A stretch of 63,863 nucleotides of DNA. It comes from Cloacimonetes bacterium UBA3900. Its GTDB lineage: Bacteria > Cloacimonadota > Cloacimonadia > Cloacimonadales > Cloacimonadaceae. The stretch is from positions 1-63,863 of the forward strand of contig DGFM01000038.1 in the NCBI GenBank assembly GCA_002391675.1, in the 5' to 3' direction. The notes beneath the pieces are model-generated. The model worked only from the letters and a program-made list of their open reading frames with translations, did not search any database and had not been told where the DNA came from. The translations under genes and the position numbers were made by a program. Positions within the stretch are counted from its first letter, which is position 1. Every line of letters begins with the position of its first letter. This document shows, piece by piece, positions 7,469 through 17,414 of this stretch.

Positions 7469-10400
7469 TCAAAAGGTTTCTGCTCTGCCTGATAGGGCTC
7501 TTCCTCTTGGGAAGCCTGTTTGCCAATGTGTTTCCCCTGCACTTGCATCTGGATGGCTACTATCCCGTCCTAGATAACAAGGTGCTCTTTTACAAGTTTG
7601 ACAAAGGGATAGGCTACATCAAGCAGAGACAGCTTTTGGTGAATAACCTGGCGCCCACCACCAGGGAAAAGATAGATTTTGACAACCGGCAGGTGGTCAT
7701 CTCCACGCTGATAGACGATAAAAAGGTCACGCCCGATCGCGTCATCTCCTTTGATAGCTACTTCGCCTCTTTGCAGCGTAAGGCCTTCCGCAAGAGCTAT
7801 TTTGCCCAGGTGAGGACCAAGCGCCAGCAGACGGTGGTCACCACCAGCGGTTTGATCGGAGAATTCAAGCTGGAGCTGCCTTCCATCGCCATGCCCAAGG
7901 CTGTTAAGAGATTCCTGGGCTCCTCGGCCGGCAGGCTCAATCTGGATGGAACGCAAAAGCTCACCCTCGAGGTAGGCAGCACCAAACGCAAGCTGCAGCC
8001 CATCTATGAAACCAGTTCCAAAAGCCGCTTTGACCTCAAGATGGAACAGGAGACAAACCTGAGGCTCTCGGGAAAGATCGGCGATAAAATAGACGTTAAC
8101 CTCAAATATAACAGCAAGCTGGACGAGCAGTTCTTTGATCCTAACAACGTGAGCATCAAATACACGGGCACGGAGGACGAGCTGGTGCAATCCGTCGAAG
8201 CAGGAAACATCACGCTCTCGCTTTCCGGCTCCCGCTATATCTCATATTCTACCAGCTCTCAAGGCTTGTTTGGAGTTTCATCCAAGCTTAAATATGGTGA
8301 TCTGGACGTGACGCTGATCGCCAGTAAAGAAGAGAGCCAAAAGAATACGCAGAGCTACATCGGTACCAGCCAGGCGGATTCCACCATCTTCGATAGTAAA
8401 CAATATGCCACGCGTACCATGTTCTATCTGGAAAAGCCGCAGGATTTGTATCAGCTCTATGAAGAGGGCGATCCGGATTGCAAGACGGGCTATGCAAACA
8501 ACGCCATCCGCACCGCGCCTGATGGAGCCTGGTTGATCAAGGAGCCCATGTTGCTGCCCGCTCCCGGAACCGTGAAAGTGTATATCGACGACCTCGTGGC
8601 TACCAACAACGTGGGTGCTGCTCCCGGAGAAATCATCCGCATCAACGGGCAAAACTACCAGCTGAACTGGGATGAGCTGATGGAGGGTGCAGATTTTACC
8701 ACCGACTACGATAGCGGCATCATCCAGATAAACCGAAATGTGCTCACCTCGCACATTGTGGGGGTGCGCTATACCACCCGCGGCGGAGTGGATATGCCCA
8801 TCATCACGCCCCAGCAGGCGGAATCAGACACGCTCTACGCCAAAATCATCCGCAATTATAACCAGCAATATGAACCGGATAACCCCAATAGCACCTGGGA
8901 TTATCAGATGCGTAACGTGTATCAGATGACCGGCACAAACATCCGCAACGATGGCTTTGAACTGGAAATCTATACCGAAAATACAGACCGCACGCGCAAC
9001 TTCTTCGTTCCGGACAGCCTCAATGTGGGGCAAAACGTCCGCTATACGGATTACCTGCGCATGGACAGCAACGGCGACTCACGCGTGGATGGCAGCGATG
9101 CCACCGTGAACCTCGTTTCAGGGCACATCATCATTCCCATGCTCTGGCCCTTTGAGCCCCTGGGAGATGGCATCATCTACCGCCTTGAAAACGACAGCTA
9201 CAGCATCAATCCCCTGGATACAGATATCTTCCTCACCGTGAAGGGAAAGATCGGCCGCGATGTGCTGGAGCTCAACCAGGCAAACATCCTCAAAGGCAGC
9301 GTGAGAGTGAAGGTAAACTCGCTGGAGCTCAAGGAAAACCTGGACTACCTTGTGGATTATGATACCGGACGCATCACGTTCCTTACTCCTGCAGGTAAGG
9401 ACCCCGATGCCAAGATTGAGGTGGATTACGAATTCCGGGGTATGTTCGATGTAGCCAGCAAGACCCTCGCCGGCGTGCGTATGGACTGGAATTTTACAGA
9501 TTGGGCCAAGCTGGGCGGCACCTTCATCTACCGCAGTGAAAACGTGGCAGATAAGCGCCCCAGGATCGGCAATGAAAACATAGAAATGATGCTGGCCAAC
9601 ATCGATGGCAATATCACCGTCAGACCCAAGTTTGTCACTCGCTGGATAGATAAATTGCCCCTGATCAGCACCTCGGCGGAGTCTCGCTTCAACCTCTCCG
9701 GCGAAATCGCCTACACCATGCCCAATATCTATGGAGACCCCAAAGGCAAAAAGAACAATATCTACCTGGACGACATGGAATCCATCATGGATTCATATCC
9801 CTTGCCCATCACCATGAGCTCCTGGGTGATGGCCAGCAAGCCGTATGGCTTCAACCTCGCCAAAGGTATTCCCAACTGGTACAACCCCAAAAACGTGCGC
9901 AGGCAGGAGCTGGTGGATGATCCGGAGACACTCACGGAGCGCGAAAAGAACGAGTATGTAACCGTGCTGGCGCTCAAGAATACTCCCACCAAACTGGGCG
10001 TGGGCGGCTCTACACAACAAAGCTGGGCCGGAGTGATGAAGTATCTGGGCAACCAGCTGGACTTTAACCAAAAGAAATACATTGAGCTCCTGGTAAAGGT
10101 GGATGTCAAAACCGATGAGGAAGTCCCAAACCCCATCATGTTTGTAGACTTGGGTGATATCAGCGAAGACTTTTACACCGAAAACGGTGGCCTGGGAGTG
10201 CTCAATACCGAAGACCTCAATGGAGACGGTGTGCTCACTCTGGAAGAGGACATCGGCTTGGACGGACGCAAGCAGGGCACACCCGGAGCAGACCCAAACG
10301 ACATCTGCCCACCCGTACTGCAAAACCATCACAATGAATCCTGGCCGGGTATCAACGGCACGGAAGGAAACAGAGTCCTCGATACCGAAGACCTCAACGG

Positions 10401-13400
10401 AAACGGCATCCTGGATCAGGTAAACAGATACTTCAGCTACAGCTTTGCGCTCAACGGCGTGGAGCATCTGGTAAACGAAAACCACAGCGGTTGGCGCCTC
10501 TACCGCATCCCTCTGCATGACCCCGCTGTCTACAATATCATCACGGACTCCGCCACCGGCGTGCAGCCCTCCATGAGCCGCATCTCCTACGCCAGGATTT
10601 GGTTGCAGACAGACCTGCCGGCCAGAGTCTACATCGCAGATATGGCCATCGTGGGCAATAAATGGCAGGATTTTGGCGTGCGTACCGAAAACAACCAGGA
10701 GCTGGGCGAAGACTACGTAGCCTCGCTGGGAACCACCTATCTCTCCGGGATCGTGACCAACCAGACCAGCAGCCACTATAAACCTCCCGAAGGAACCGTC
10801 TATATCGAAGACCGCAGACAGAGCGTGGAATCCTCGCTCACGCTGGAAACCAAAAAGCTGCAGCCCGGCCATCAAGTGCTGTTGCGTCAGCGCTCTGTGG
10901 ATGCTTACAGCCTGCTCTCCTACGGGAAGCTGAGGCTCTTCGTATATCCCGAAGCACTCAGAACCGGCGAAAGCCATCCCAGCCAGGTGGATATGGTCTT
11001 GCGTCTGGGCGCAGATGAATTTACCTACTACGAGATCAAGCAGCGGGTGGACATCAACCCCTGGGAAATGACCATGGATGAGGATAAATGGCTGCTTTTC
11101 ACCTGGGAGCTATCTGATATCGCCAAGCTGAGAGAGGCCAATCCGGATACCACCTCCGGCTTTATCCAAGTGGACGAAAACACACGCTTCAGCTTTAGAG
11201 GACGGCCCACTCTTTCCACCATCAGGGATATCTGTTTGGGAGTGGCAAACCCACGCGGGAATCAGGTCTACAACGGCATGATGTACTTTGATGAGCTGCA
11301 GCTGCTTGACCCCTATGAGGATGTGGGCGTGGCCAAGCGAGTGTCGCTCAATGCTGCCTTTGCAGACGTCAGCACCCTCGATATCGACTATGAAGAGAAG
11401 AGCGAAAACTTCAACCCCAATATCCAACGAGGGCGCAGCAACACCTTCACCAGCACCACTTCGCTGAATATCTCAAACAAATACTTCCTGGGCAGACTGT
11501 TCCCGCGCAACTGGAGCGTGGAAATTCCCGTCACCCTGGTTCGCAACTACAGCTTGGGCATCCCGCGCTTCCGCGCCAATTCAGACCTCCTGCGCAGCAG
11601 CATCGAGGAAGATAGCACCAAGATGAGGGAGCGCAACGAAAGCCTGCTCTACGCAGCAGACGTCGCTTTCAGCCTCAAAAGCGCACCCAAAAGCAAGATA
11701 TTGGAATACACCATCTATCGCACCTCGTTGAGCGGACGCATAGAAAGCTCCGTGCGCAACCAACCCACCAGCAGAGACAGCACCTTCAGCGTGCGCGGCA
11801 CGGTCAACTACAACCTCGGTTTCCCCAGCGACAAGGTGAGCTTTAAGCTCTGGAAAAACTACCGTTTAGGCTGGTTCCCGTCCACCTGGAACAACAGCAT
11901 CACCTTCAACAGCACCAACCCCAGAAGCGAAAACTGGGAGCGGCGCATGATCGATGGCCAATATGTGACCTACTGGTTCCCACGGCAGGGAGTGCTGCCC
12001 ACCAAGCTTTTGACTACCGACTCCAATATCAACTGGGCCCTCACCAGCGACATCGGCCTCACCGGCAGGCTCAATACCAAGCGCGACTTCAACCAAAAAC
12101 ACTACTGGAAAGACGTCAACATCGGCAAAATCACCGAATACGTGCAAGACCTGGGCGTGAACTACAACCCCAACTACCTGCGCAGATTCATGACCTTCAC
12201 CGCCAGCGCAAACACGCGCTACAACGAAACGCAAAGACGCTATTATGACAACACCACCGGCACGCAGGTGGAAGTGTATCAGAGCGATGGAGGCGTCAAT
12301 CGGGGCGTGCGCGCAAACTTGAGCCTGCAAAACTCCACGCTGCTGGGCGCTTGGGCTCAGAGCATTACCCGTAAGTATCAGGCCAGAAAAGCGATCAAGG
12401 AAGCCAAAAAGCGAGAGGCCGAGATGCAGGGTTCCGAGGCGCCGGAAGGTAAGGAAGAAGAGTTTGAAGACAAAGACTTCGATCGGGAAGCTTGGGAGAA
12501 GGAAATGCTCGATAAGGGTGAAGACCTGAGCGAAGAAGAGAAGATGAAGCTGGAAGAAGAGTACAAGAAGCGCATGGAAGACGAAGAGATGCGCAAAAAG
12601 GAAGAAGAATTCTGGTCTGAGCCACCCAAGGATGACTACAAGGACCCCTTCGGTGGAGATTATAAAGACCCCTTCGGTGGGGACTATAAAGACCCTTACG
12701 GTGACAAGGATCTCTTCGGCGACGATTTTGGAGATTATAAAGACCCCTTCGGCGACGGAGCGGATGGCAAAGACGGCATGGGCTTTGGCCCCGGCGCTTC
12801 CTATCAGGGAGGAGACCCCGGCAGGGCTTATGTACCACCCAAAGGCGTGACCTACCTGCCCGCATTGCTCATCGGCTATCTTTCCAAGATCAAAAACATC
12901 ACGGCTTCCTATCAAAATACCTATACCATGAACTACACGCGCAAGGAAGACAGGCCGCCATTTGGCTTCCAGATTGGCTTGCCGCACACCGTGCCCTCTG
13001 ACTTCCTCGATGCCACCGGCAACGACAACACCTTCACCCTCTCCAGCGGTATCATGTTCACCAGGCAGCTGGATAGCGTGATAAACTATTCCTATGCCAT
13101 CAATAAGCGCTATTCCAACGCCAGCAACCAAAACACCGCCGTCACCTTCCCCGATATCACGCTCAGCATCCTGGAAGCTGAAAAATGGGTGGGTTTGGGA
13201 AACATCATCTCCGGCTCGCGCATCAATACCGGCTTCCAAAAGTCCTATCGCGCCAGCGGTAATATAGACTGGGATCAACCCAAGCAAGAGACCGTCAGTT
13301 ATGCCCTCAATCCGCTCATCGGCTTTGCCGGAACTCTGTTTAAAAAAGTGAGCACCAACCTGAGCTTCAGCATGATGAACAGCACCAACACCACGGATAT

Positions 13401-13767
13401 GGAAACCTACGACATCGTCAAGCTCACCTCTTCCTACAGCCTCAATGGCAATATCTCCTATTCCTTCAAGGGCGGACGCGGCTTCACCGTGCCCTTCACC
13501 AAGAAGAAAATCCACATCAACAACGAGCTCACCTCCAGCCTGGCATTCGTATTTGAAAAGAATCTGGACGACACCACGGGCCGCGAAGGCAACCACCAAA
13601 TAGACAGGGATACCACGCGCCTGGCCTTCACTCCCGGTGCCACCTATCAGTTCAATCAAGACATCCGTGGCGGCCTCACCGGAACCTATGAGATCACGTC
13701 GGATAAGAGGAGAGACGACGGCCTGCGCACCTTCAGACTGGGTGTGTGGGTGGAAATAAACCTGTAA
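7465..13767 (+). CDS. sprA: SprA-like outer-membrane translocon protein of the type IX secretion system
   Basis: At 2100 residues this is a full-size SprA/Sov homologue, the giant beta-barrel through which T9SS substrates cross the outer membrane. It starts with a signal peptide (MIKRFLLCLIGLFLLGSLFA). The N-terminal repeat region shows the family pattern NLRLSGKIGDKIDVNLKYNS, and the central landmark is NNIYLDDMESIMDSYPLP. Three EF-hand-like loops are seen: DSNGDSRVDGSD (about 534), DLNGDGVLTLEED (about 916) and DLNGNGILD (about 976), suggesting calcium sites. A Glu/Lys-rich stretch at about 1650-1720, followed by DYKDPFGG-type repeats, interrupts the barrel part and looks like a lineage-specific insertion. 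The start overlaps coaX by 4 bases. The next gene is PorZ-like, supporting a T9SS role. Confidence 0.85.
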   Translation: MIKRFLLCLIGLFLLGSLFANVFPLHLHLDGYYPVLDNKVLFYKFDKGIGYIKQRQLLVNNLAPTTREKIDFDNRQVVISTLIDDKKVTPDRVISFDSYFASLQRKAFRKSYFAQVRTKRQQTVVTTSGLIGEFKLELPSIAMPKAVKRFLGSSAGRLNLDGTQKLTLEVGSTKRKLQPIYETSSKSRFDLKMEQETNLRLSGKIGDKIDVNLKYNSKLDEQFFDPNNVSIKYTGTEDELVQSVEAGNITLSLSGSRYISYSTSSQGLFGVSSKLKYGDLDVTLIASKEESQKNTQSYIGTSQADSTIFDSKQYATRTMFYLEKPQDLYQLYEEGDPDCKTGYANNAIRTAPDGAWLIKEPMLLPAPGTVKVYIDDLVATNNVGAAPGEIIRINGQNYQLNWDELMEGADFTTDYDSGIIQINRNVLTSHIVGVRYTTRGGVDMPIITPQQAESDTLYAKIIRNYNQQYEPDNPNSTWDYQMRNVYQMTGTNIRNDGFELEIYTENTDRTRNFFVPDSLNVGQNVRYTDYLRMDSNGDSRVDGSDATVNLVSGHIIIPMLWPFEPLGDGIIYRLENDSYSINPLDTDIFLTVKGKIGRDVLELNQANILKGSVRVKVNSLELKENLDYLVDYDTGRITFLTPAGKDPDAKIEVDYEFRGMFDVASKTLAGVRMDWNFTDWAKLGGTFIYRSENVADKRPRIGNENIEMMLANIDGNITVRPKFVTRWIDKLPLISTSAESRFNLSGEIAYTMPNIYGDPKGKKNNIYLDDMESIMDSYPLPITMSSWVMASKPYGFNLAKGIPNWYNPKNVRRQELVDDPETLTEREKNEYVTVLALKNTPTKLGVGGSTQQSWAGVMKYLGNQLDFNQKKYIELLVKVDVKTDEEVPNPIMFVDLGDISEDFYTENGGLGVLNTEDLNGDGVLTLEEDIGLDGRKQGTPGADPNDICPPVLQNHHNESWPGINGTEGNRVLDTEDLNGNGILDQVNRYFSYSFALNGVEHLVNENHSGWRLYRIPLHDPAVYNIITDSATGVQPSMSRISYARIWLQTDLPARVYIADMAIVGNKWQDFGVRTENNQELGEDYVASLGTTYLSGIVTNQTSSHYKPPEGTVYIEDRRQSVESSLTLETKKLQPGHQVLLRQRSVDAYSLLSYGKLRLFVYPEALRTGESHPSQVDMVLRLGADEFTYYEIKQRVDINPWEMTMDEDKWLLFTWELSDIAKLREANPDTTSGFIQVDENTRFSFRGRPTLSTIRDICLGVANPRGNQVYNGMMYFDELQLLDPYEDVGVAKRVSLNAAFADVSTLDIDYEEKSENFNPNIQRGRSNTFTSTTSLNISNKYFLGRLFPRNWSVEIPVTLVRNYSLGIPRFRANSDLLRSSIEEDSTKMRERNESLLYAADVAFSLKSAPKSKILEYTIYRTSLSGRIESSVRNQPTSRDSTFSVRGTVNYNLGFPSDKVSFKLWKNYRLGWFPSTWNNSITFNSTNPRSENWERRMIDGQYVTYWFPRQGVLPTKLLTTDSNINWALTSDIGLTGRLNTKRDFNQKHYWKDVNIGKITEYVQDLGVNYNPNYLRRFMTFTASANTRYNETQRRYYDNTTGTQVEVYQSDGGVNRGVRANLSLQNSTLLGAWAQSITRKYQARKAIKEAKKREAEMQGSEAPEGKEEEFEDKDFDREAWEKEMLDKGEDLSEEEKMKLEEEYKKRMEDEEMRKKEEEFWSEPPKDDYKDPFGGDYKDPFGGDYKDPYGDKDLFGDDFGDYKDPFGDGADGKDGMGFGPGASYQGGDPGRAYVPPKGVTYLPALLIGYLSKIKNITASYQNTYTMNYTRKEDRPPFGFQIGLPHTVPSDFLDATGNDNTFTLSSGIMFTRQLDSVINYSYAINKRYSNASNQNTAVTFPDITLSILEAEKWVGLGNIISGSRINTGFQKSYRASGNIDWDQPKQETVSYALNPLIGFAGTLFKKVSTNLSFSMMNSTNTTDMETYDIVKLTSSYSLNGNISYSFKGGRGFTVPFTKKKIHINNELTSSLAFVFEKNLDDTTGREGNHQIDRDTTRLAFTPGATYQFNQDIRGGLTGTYEITSDKRRDDGLRTFRLGVWVEINL
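12634..12762 (+). repeat. In-frame DYKDPFGG repeats inside sprA
   Basis: Units of about 24 bases (GACTACAAGGACCCCTTCGG type) repeat two and a half times, then again after a diverged spacer. They encode DYKDPFGG, DYKDPFGG, DYKDPYGD and DYKDPFGD at about residues 1724-1766. A charged Glu/Lys-rich segment precedes them. The acidic, Gly/Pro-rich composition suggests a flexible loop facing the outside or the periplasm. Confidence 0.85.
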
Positions 13768-13829
13768 GAGAGGGCGAGACATGACCTTCACAACCAACAA
13801 CCTCAAAAGATTTAACGGAGCCCAATCCC

Positions 13830-16346
13830 ATGTATAAAACTTCACAACCGGCCAAGCTCTTTATCTTGAGCGCCTTATTCCTGTTTTGCTTTATCAGCTT
13901 GTCTGCAGCCGGCCCCTGGCAAACTTACACAAACACCTCCCACGTCTTCGATATCGTCACCCAGGGTGACAAGCTCCTCTTTTCTTCCTGGGGCGGCGTG
14001 GTGGAAATCACCGCTCCGGATGACAACACTTCCATCACCCATTGGGAGCAAACAAACTCTTGGAACACCGGCAACGGCTTGCCAAACAACGATATCCGCC
14101 ATCTTGAAAGCATGGAGAACGTCTCCGCACTCTGGTTGGGAAGCGAATTGGCCGGCATCAGCATCATCTCGCCAAAAGGCATCCAAGCACTCGATGAAAG
14201 CATGGGCCTGCCATCCAATCGGGTGAGAAAGATGATAGAGGCAGGAGACCGCATCCTGATCGCCACCTCAAGCGGGTTGGCAGAATACTACTATCTGCCC
14301 GGAGTAAGCTTTCCCCTGATGTTGCATAGATATAACAGGCAAAACACGGGCGGAGCCTTGCTTTCAGATGAGCTCACGGGCATGACTTTGACCAAAAACA
14401 ACTACCTCTGGCTGTGCAGCTCCGCCGGCTTGAACTATGTACACCTGGATTCCCTGGCTATAGACAGCGCCTGGAAGTCTTTGAGCACACCCCAAATTTG
14501 GGGCGTTTCCCCCAAGCTGGAAATGAACGACAATCACATCGCCTTGGGAACCGGACAAGCCATATATCTGCATTCCATCGATCCATATCAGACCGGCTGG
14601 ACCACCCTCATGGCAGGAGTACAGCTCAAGGATGACATCATCTCCACCTTTGCCCTGGATGCCAATGATGACCTCTGGGTGGCTTATGGAGCCTGGGATG
14701 AAGATAGAATGCTGTATACCGCTCCGGATAGCCTGCAAGCCATACTCAGCAGAGTGGAGGCGGACGGCACCACTCGTCATTATGACTTCGGTGAAGATGG
14801 CTTGGGCCACCATTGCATTTCCTGCATTCTCTGCAAAGATGGAAACGTCTATTTGGGTTCCTGGGGAGATGGAGTCTATCGCTTGGAGGGCGAAGAGTGG
14901 AACTCATTTAAACCCAACGGCATCGGCTTCCCAAAGGTTACGCAGATCGCCGTGGATGCCAATAGTGCAGTTTGGTTTTCCAATGGCAACTACGCCGCCG
15001 GCCCCACCCGCAAAAGCTCCTTGGGCGTATGTCGCTGGCAAAACGGCAAGTGGGATACTTTCAACGTCTCAAACAGCCCTCTCCATTCCGATAATATCCT
15101 CGCCGTCAATGTGGATAGCCGCAACCGCAAATGGTTTGGCGCCTGGGATGTGAGCGCCGATCAAAGTCCCAGCACCTGGAGCAACGGCCTCACCATCTGG
15201 GATGAAGAAGAGGACAGCTGGGCCCATATGAGTATCTCCGGAAAACGTTTTTGGAACGCAGAAACCGGCAGCTGGGGCGACTTTGTGCCCGGCCTGCCCA
15301 GATTGATGGGTGCAGTCATCCCCTATATCGGCATGGATTTGTATGGAAACATCTTTGTAGCCGGTTCGGGAAGCGGTTTCACCATCCTCGATCCCAACGA
15401 CCAGCATATCGAAAACCTGATTGTCTCACCTCTCAACAGACAGTGGGTCAACTATATGTACCACAGCGGCCGCCAATACTTCTTTGGCTCACGCAACGAC
15501 CGCGGTTTAGCCATCTGGAACCAAGATTCCATCCCGCGCACCGGAGATGACGCGCACTGGGTCATTCCCCCCTTCGCCGAACTCACCAACCGCGCCGGCG
15601 AAATCCATGGTGTGGTGACCGTTGAAAGCCCTTATGAAGGCTTGCAACACTGGATTGCCGCCAGCTCCGGACTCTTTATGTGGGATGAGGTCAATTGGTA
15701 TCAATATGATACCGCCATCAAGCGCTATCGCTACAACACCCTCACCGGTGAGTGGGACCGCAATCTGCTCTATTATGTGGATGAAGAGAGGCTTTTTGGC
15801 GCCGAGCGCACCGTGCCCACCTGCATCTTCAAAGACCCCTTCGAGCGCATCTGGATCGGCACTCTGGAAAACGGCTTCAGCATGTATGATCCCGTCAAGG
15901 AACGCTTTACAAACTACACACCGGCAAATTCACCCCTGCTCTCGGCCCATATCACCGCTCTGGGCTATGAACCCACCCAGGGATTGCTCCTCATCGGCAC
16001 TCCCGATGGACTGAACACTTTTGAAATAGGCAAAACCATCAAAACCCCAAGCGAGCTCACCACCCTCAAGGCCTACCCCAATCCCTTCTATCCCGGTCAG
16101 GGCAACACCGTGCAAATCATCAACGAACCTTCAGGTGAGATGCCCGTGGGAACCAGAGGCTGCAGGATTTACGACAGCTCCGGCTCGTTGGTGGCCAAGC
16201 TCAAGGAAAACAGCTTCTTCCGCTTTGAATGGGATGGCAAAAACAGGGCCGGAAACTACTGCGCTTCCGGTGTCTATTTCTTTGTGATTGCTACAGAGGA
16301 TAAGGAAGTGGGCCGCGGCAAGATCATGCTAATCCGCAAGGATTGA
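13830..16346 (+). CDS. PorZ-like secreted two-component-regulator propeller protein with T9SS C-terminal domain
   Basis: A signal peptide (about residues 1-26, ending LSAA) is followed by many WIGT-type propeller blades. Examples are LWLGSELAGISIIS, GNGLPNNDIRHL and IWIGTLENGFSMYDP, the repeats of the regulator-propeller family. The last 90 residues (YPNPFYPGQGN to ASGVYFFVIATEDKEVGRG) match the FlgD-like/T9SS type A sorting domain. The propeller plus sorting-domain design and length (838) match PorZ, the surface subunit of the T9SS attachment complex that binds anionic LPS. Adjacency to sprA strengthens this. A generic T9SS cargo propeller protein is the alternative. ATG 13830 follows CGGAG at 13816-13820. 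The stop lies two bases from the convergent next gene. Confidence 0.75.
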   Translation: MYKTSQPAKLFILSALFLFCFISLSAAGPWQTYTNTSHVFDIVTQGDKLLFSSWGGVVEITAPDDNTSITHWEQTNSWNTGNGLPNNDIRHLESMENVSALWLGSELAGISIISPKGIQALDESMGLPSNRVRKMIEAGDRILIATSSGLAEYYYLPGVSFPLMLHRYNRQNTGGALLSDELTGMTLTKNNYLWLCSSAGLNYVHLDSLAIDSAWKSLSTPQIWGVSPKLEMNDNHIALGTGQAIYLHSIDPYQTGWTTLMAGVQLKDDIISTFALDANDDLWVAYGAWDEDRMLYTAPDSLQAILSRVEADGTTRHYDFGEDGLGHHCISCILCKDGNVYLGSWGDGVYRLEGEEWNSFKPNGIGFPKVTQIAVDANSAVWFSNGNYAAGPTRKSSLGVCRWQNGKWDTFNVSNSPLHSDNILAVNVDSRNRKWFGAWDVSADQSPSTWSNGLTIWDEEEDSWAHMSISGKRFWNAETGSWGDFVPGLPRLMGAVIPYIGMDLYGNIFVAGSGSGFTILDPNDQHIENLIVSPLNRQWVNYMYHSGRQYFFGSRNDRGLAIWNQDSIPRTGDDAHWVIPPFAELTNRAGEIHGVVTVESPYEGLQHWIAASSGLFMWDEVNWYQYDTAIKRYRYNTLTGEWDRNLLYYVDEERLFGAERTVPTCIFKDPFERIWIGTLENGFSMYDPVKERFTNYTPANSPLLSAHITALGYEPTQGLLLIGTPDGLNTFEIGKTIKTPSELTTLKAYPNPFYPGQGNTVQIINEPSGEMPVGTRGCRIYDSSGSLVAKLKENSFFRFEWDGKNRAGNYCASGVYFFVIATEDKEVGRGKIMLIRKD

Positions 16347-16348
16347 GG

Positions 16349-17383
16349 TTACTTCCGCCGCGCCATCACCAGATACCACGCCACGATCGCCAAAGCCGAA
16401 ATAAACATCAGGACGCTGAACAGTATCTTCCTCGATGAGAAGGAAAAGCCTATCGCAATCAGGCCAAAGAGCAGCGTCACAAAATAGACGATCAGGGCCA
16501 CAGCCTTCTGTGAGAACCCCAGCTTCAGCATCAGGTGGTGGATGTGGCTTTTGTCCGGTTTGAAGATATTTCCGCCGTTGATGCGCCTGAAGATCGCCAA
16601 TCCCACATCCAAAATGGGAACGGCCATCACCGTGAGCGGGATCATCAACGTGATGGAGGTGATGCCTTTAAATTGTTGGTTGCCGGTAGTGCTGATGGCA
16701 GCGATGATAAAGCCTATATAGAGCGAGCCCGTATCGCCCAGAAAGATCTTGGCGGGATGGAAGTTGTAGCGGAGGAAAGCCAGCGTGCCCGCTAACAGCA
16801 TGGATGCCAGCAGGATAACCTGCATATTTTCGTGTCTGATTCCCACCACAAGCAGCACTGCGCTCACGATGGCCGCAATCCCCGTTGCCAAGCCATCCAG
16901 GCCGTCTATGAGATTGATGGCGTTCATCATCATCAGATACCACAGAATGGTCAGCGGCAGGGAAAACCCCGCCAGCACAAAGTCATCTCCGAAGATATTG
17001 GTGAGATAGTTTACCCTGAAGCCTATCAAATACATCACCAAGGCTATGCCTATCTGGGCGAGAGTCTTGAACCAGGCGTTGCACTCATAGCGATCATCGA
17101 TCAAACCCACGCTCAAGACCAGTATCCCCACCCCGCAGAGCTGCAACAGCATGATGCCTTCCGGCTCCGAGATGTATATCACCCCCAAAACTGCCTGGAT
17201 TATAGACATGGGCAGGGCGAAGGAGAGCCCGCCCGCCAGCGGTGTTTCCTTGGTGTGAATGTGGCGCTCACCCGGCTTGGCAACCAGTTGATGCTTGTTT
17301 GACCACTTGATATTCCACGGGACCAGGAGGTGGGTGAGCACGTGCGTCAAAACCGCTGCGATCAATACTGTTACATAGTTCAT
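16349..17383 (-). CDS. WecA/TagO-type polyprenyl-phosphate HexNAc-1-phosphate transferase
   Basis: This polytopic membrane enzyme starts a glycan by moving a HexNAc-1-phosphate, usually GlcNAc, from UDP to undecaprenyl phosphate. Family motifs are clear: LIDDRYECN, NAINLIDGLDGLATG with the metal-binding aspartates, FLGDTGSLYIGF, and the C-terminal PDKSHIHHLMLKLG that marks the WecA/TagO branch rather than MraY. About ten hydrophobic segments span its 344 residues, the usual length. AGGAAG lies five bases before the ATG. It follows the deacetylase-like gene with a 31-bp gap on the minus strand, so they form an operon. It converges on the PorZ-like gene with two bases between stops. A second, unrelated initiating enzyme is encoded at 60965. 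Confidence 0.88.
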   Translation of the reverse strand: MNYVTVLIAAVLTHVLTHLLVPWNIKWSNKHQLVAKPGERHIHTKETPLAGGLSFALPMSIIQAVLGVIYISEPEGIMLLQLCGVGILVLSVGLIDDRYECNAWFKTLAQIGIALVMYLIGFRVNYLTNIFGDDFVLAGFSLPLTILWYLMMMNAINLIDGLDGLATGIAAIVSAVLLVVGIRHENMQVILLASMLLAGTLAFLRYNFHPAKIFLGDTGSLYIGFIIAAISTTGNQQFKGITSITLMIPLTVMAVPILDVGLAIFRRINGGNIFKPDKSHIHHLMLKLGFSQKAVALIVYFVTLLFGLIAIGFSFSSRKILFSVLMFISALAIVAWYLVMARRK

Positions 17384-17414
17384 GCCGGCTTCCTATGCGT
17401 TCTCAAAGCTGCCC

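Noticed and set aside
12634..12762. A FLAG-like epitope tag, since DYKD recurs in SprA
   Set aside because: The units read DYKDPFGG and are part of a natural repeat; the FLAG tag is DYKDDDDK.
11866..13845. A 659-codon open frame on the minus strand inside sprA, and similar ones at 9793-10977 and 1496-2284
   Set aside because: Each mirrors a convincing plus-strand gene and lacks a start signal and any recognisable domain.
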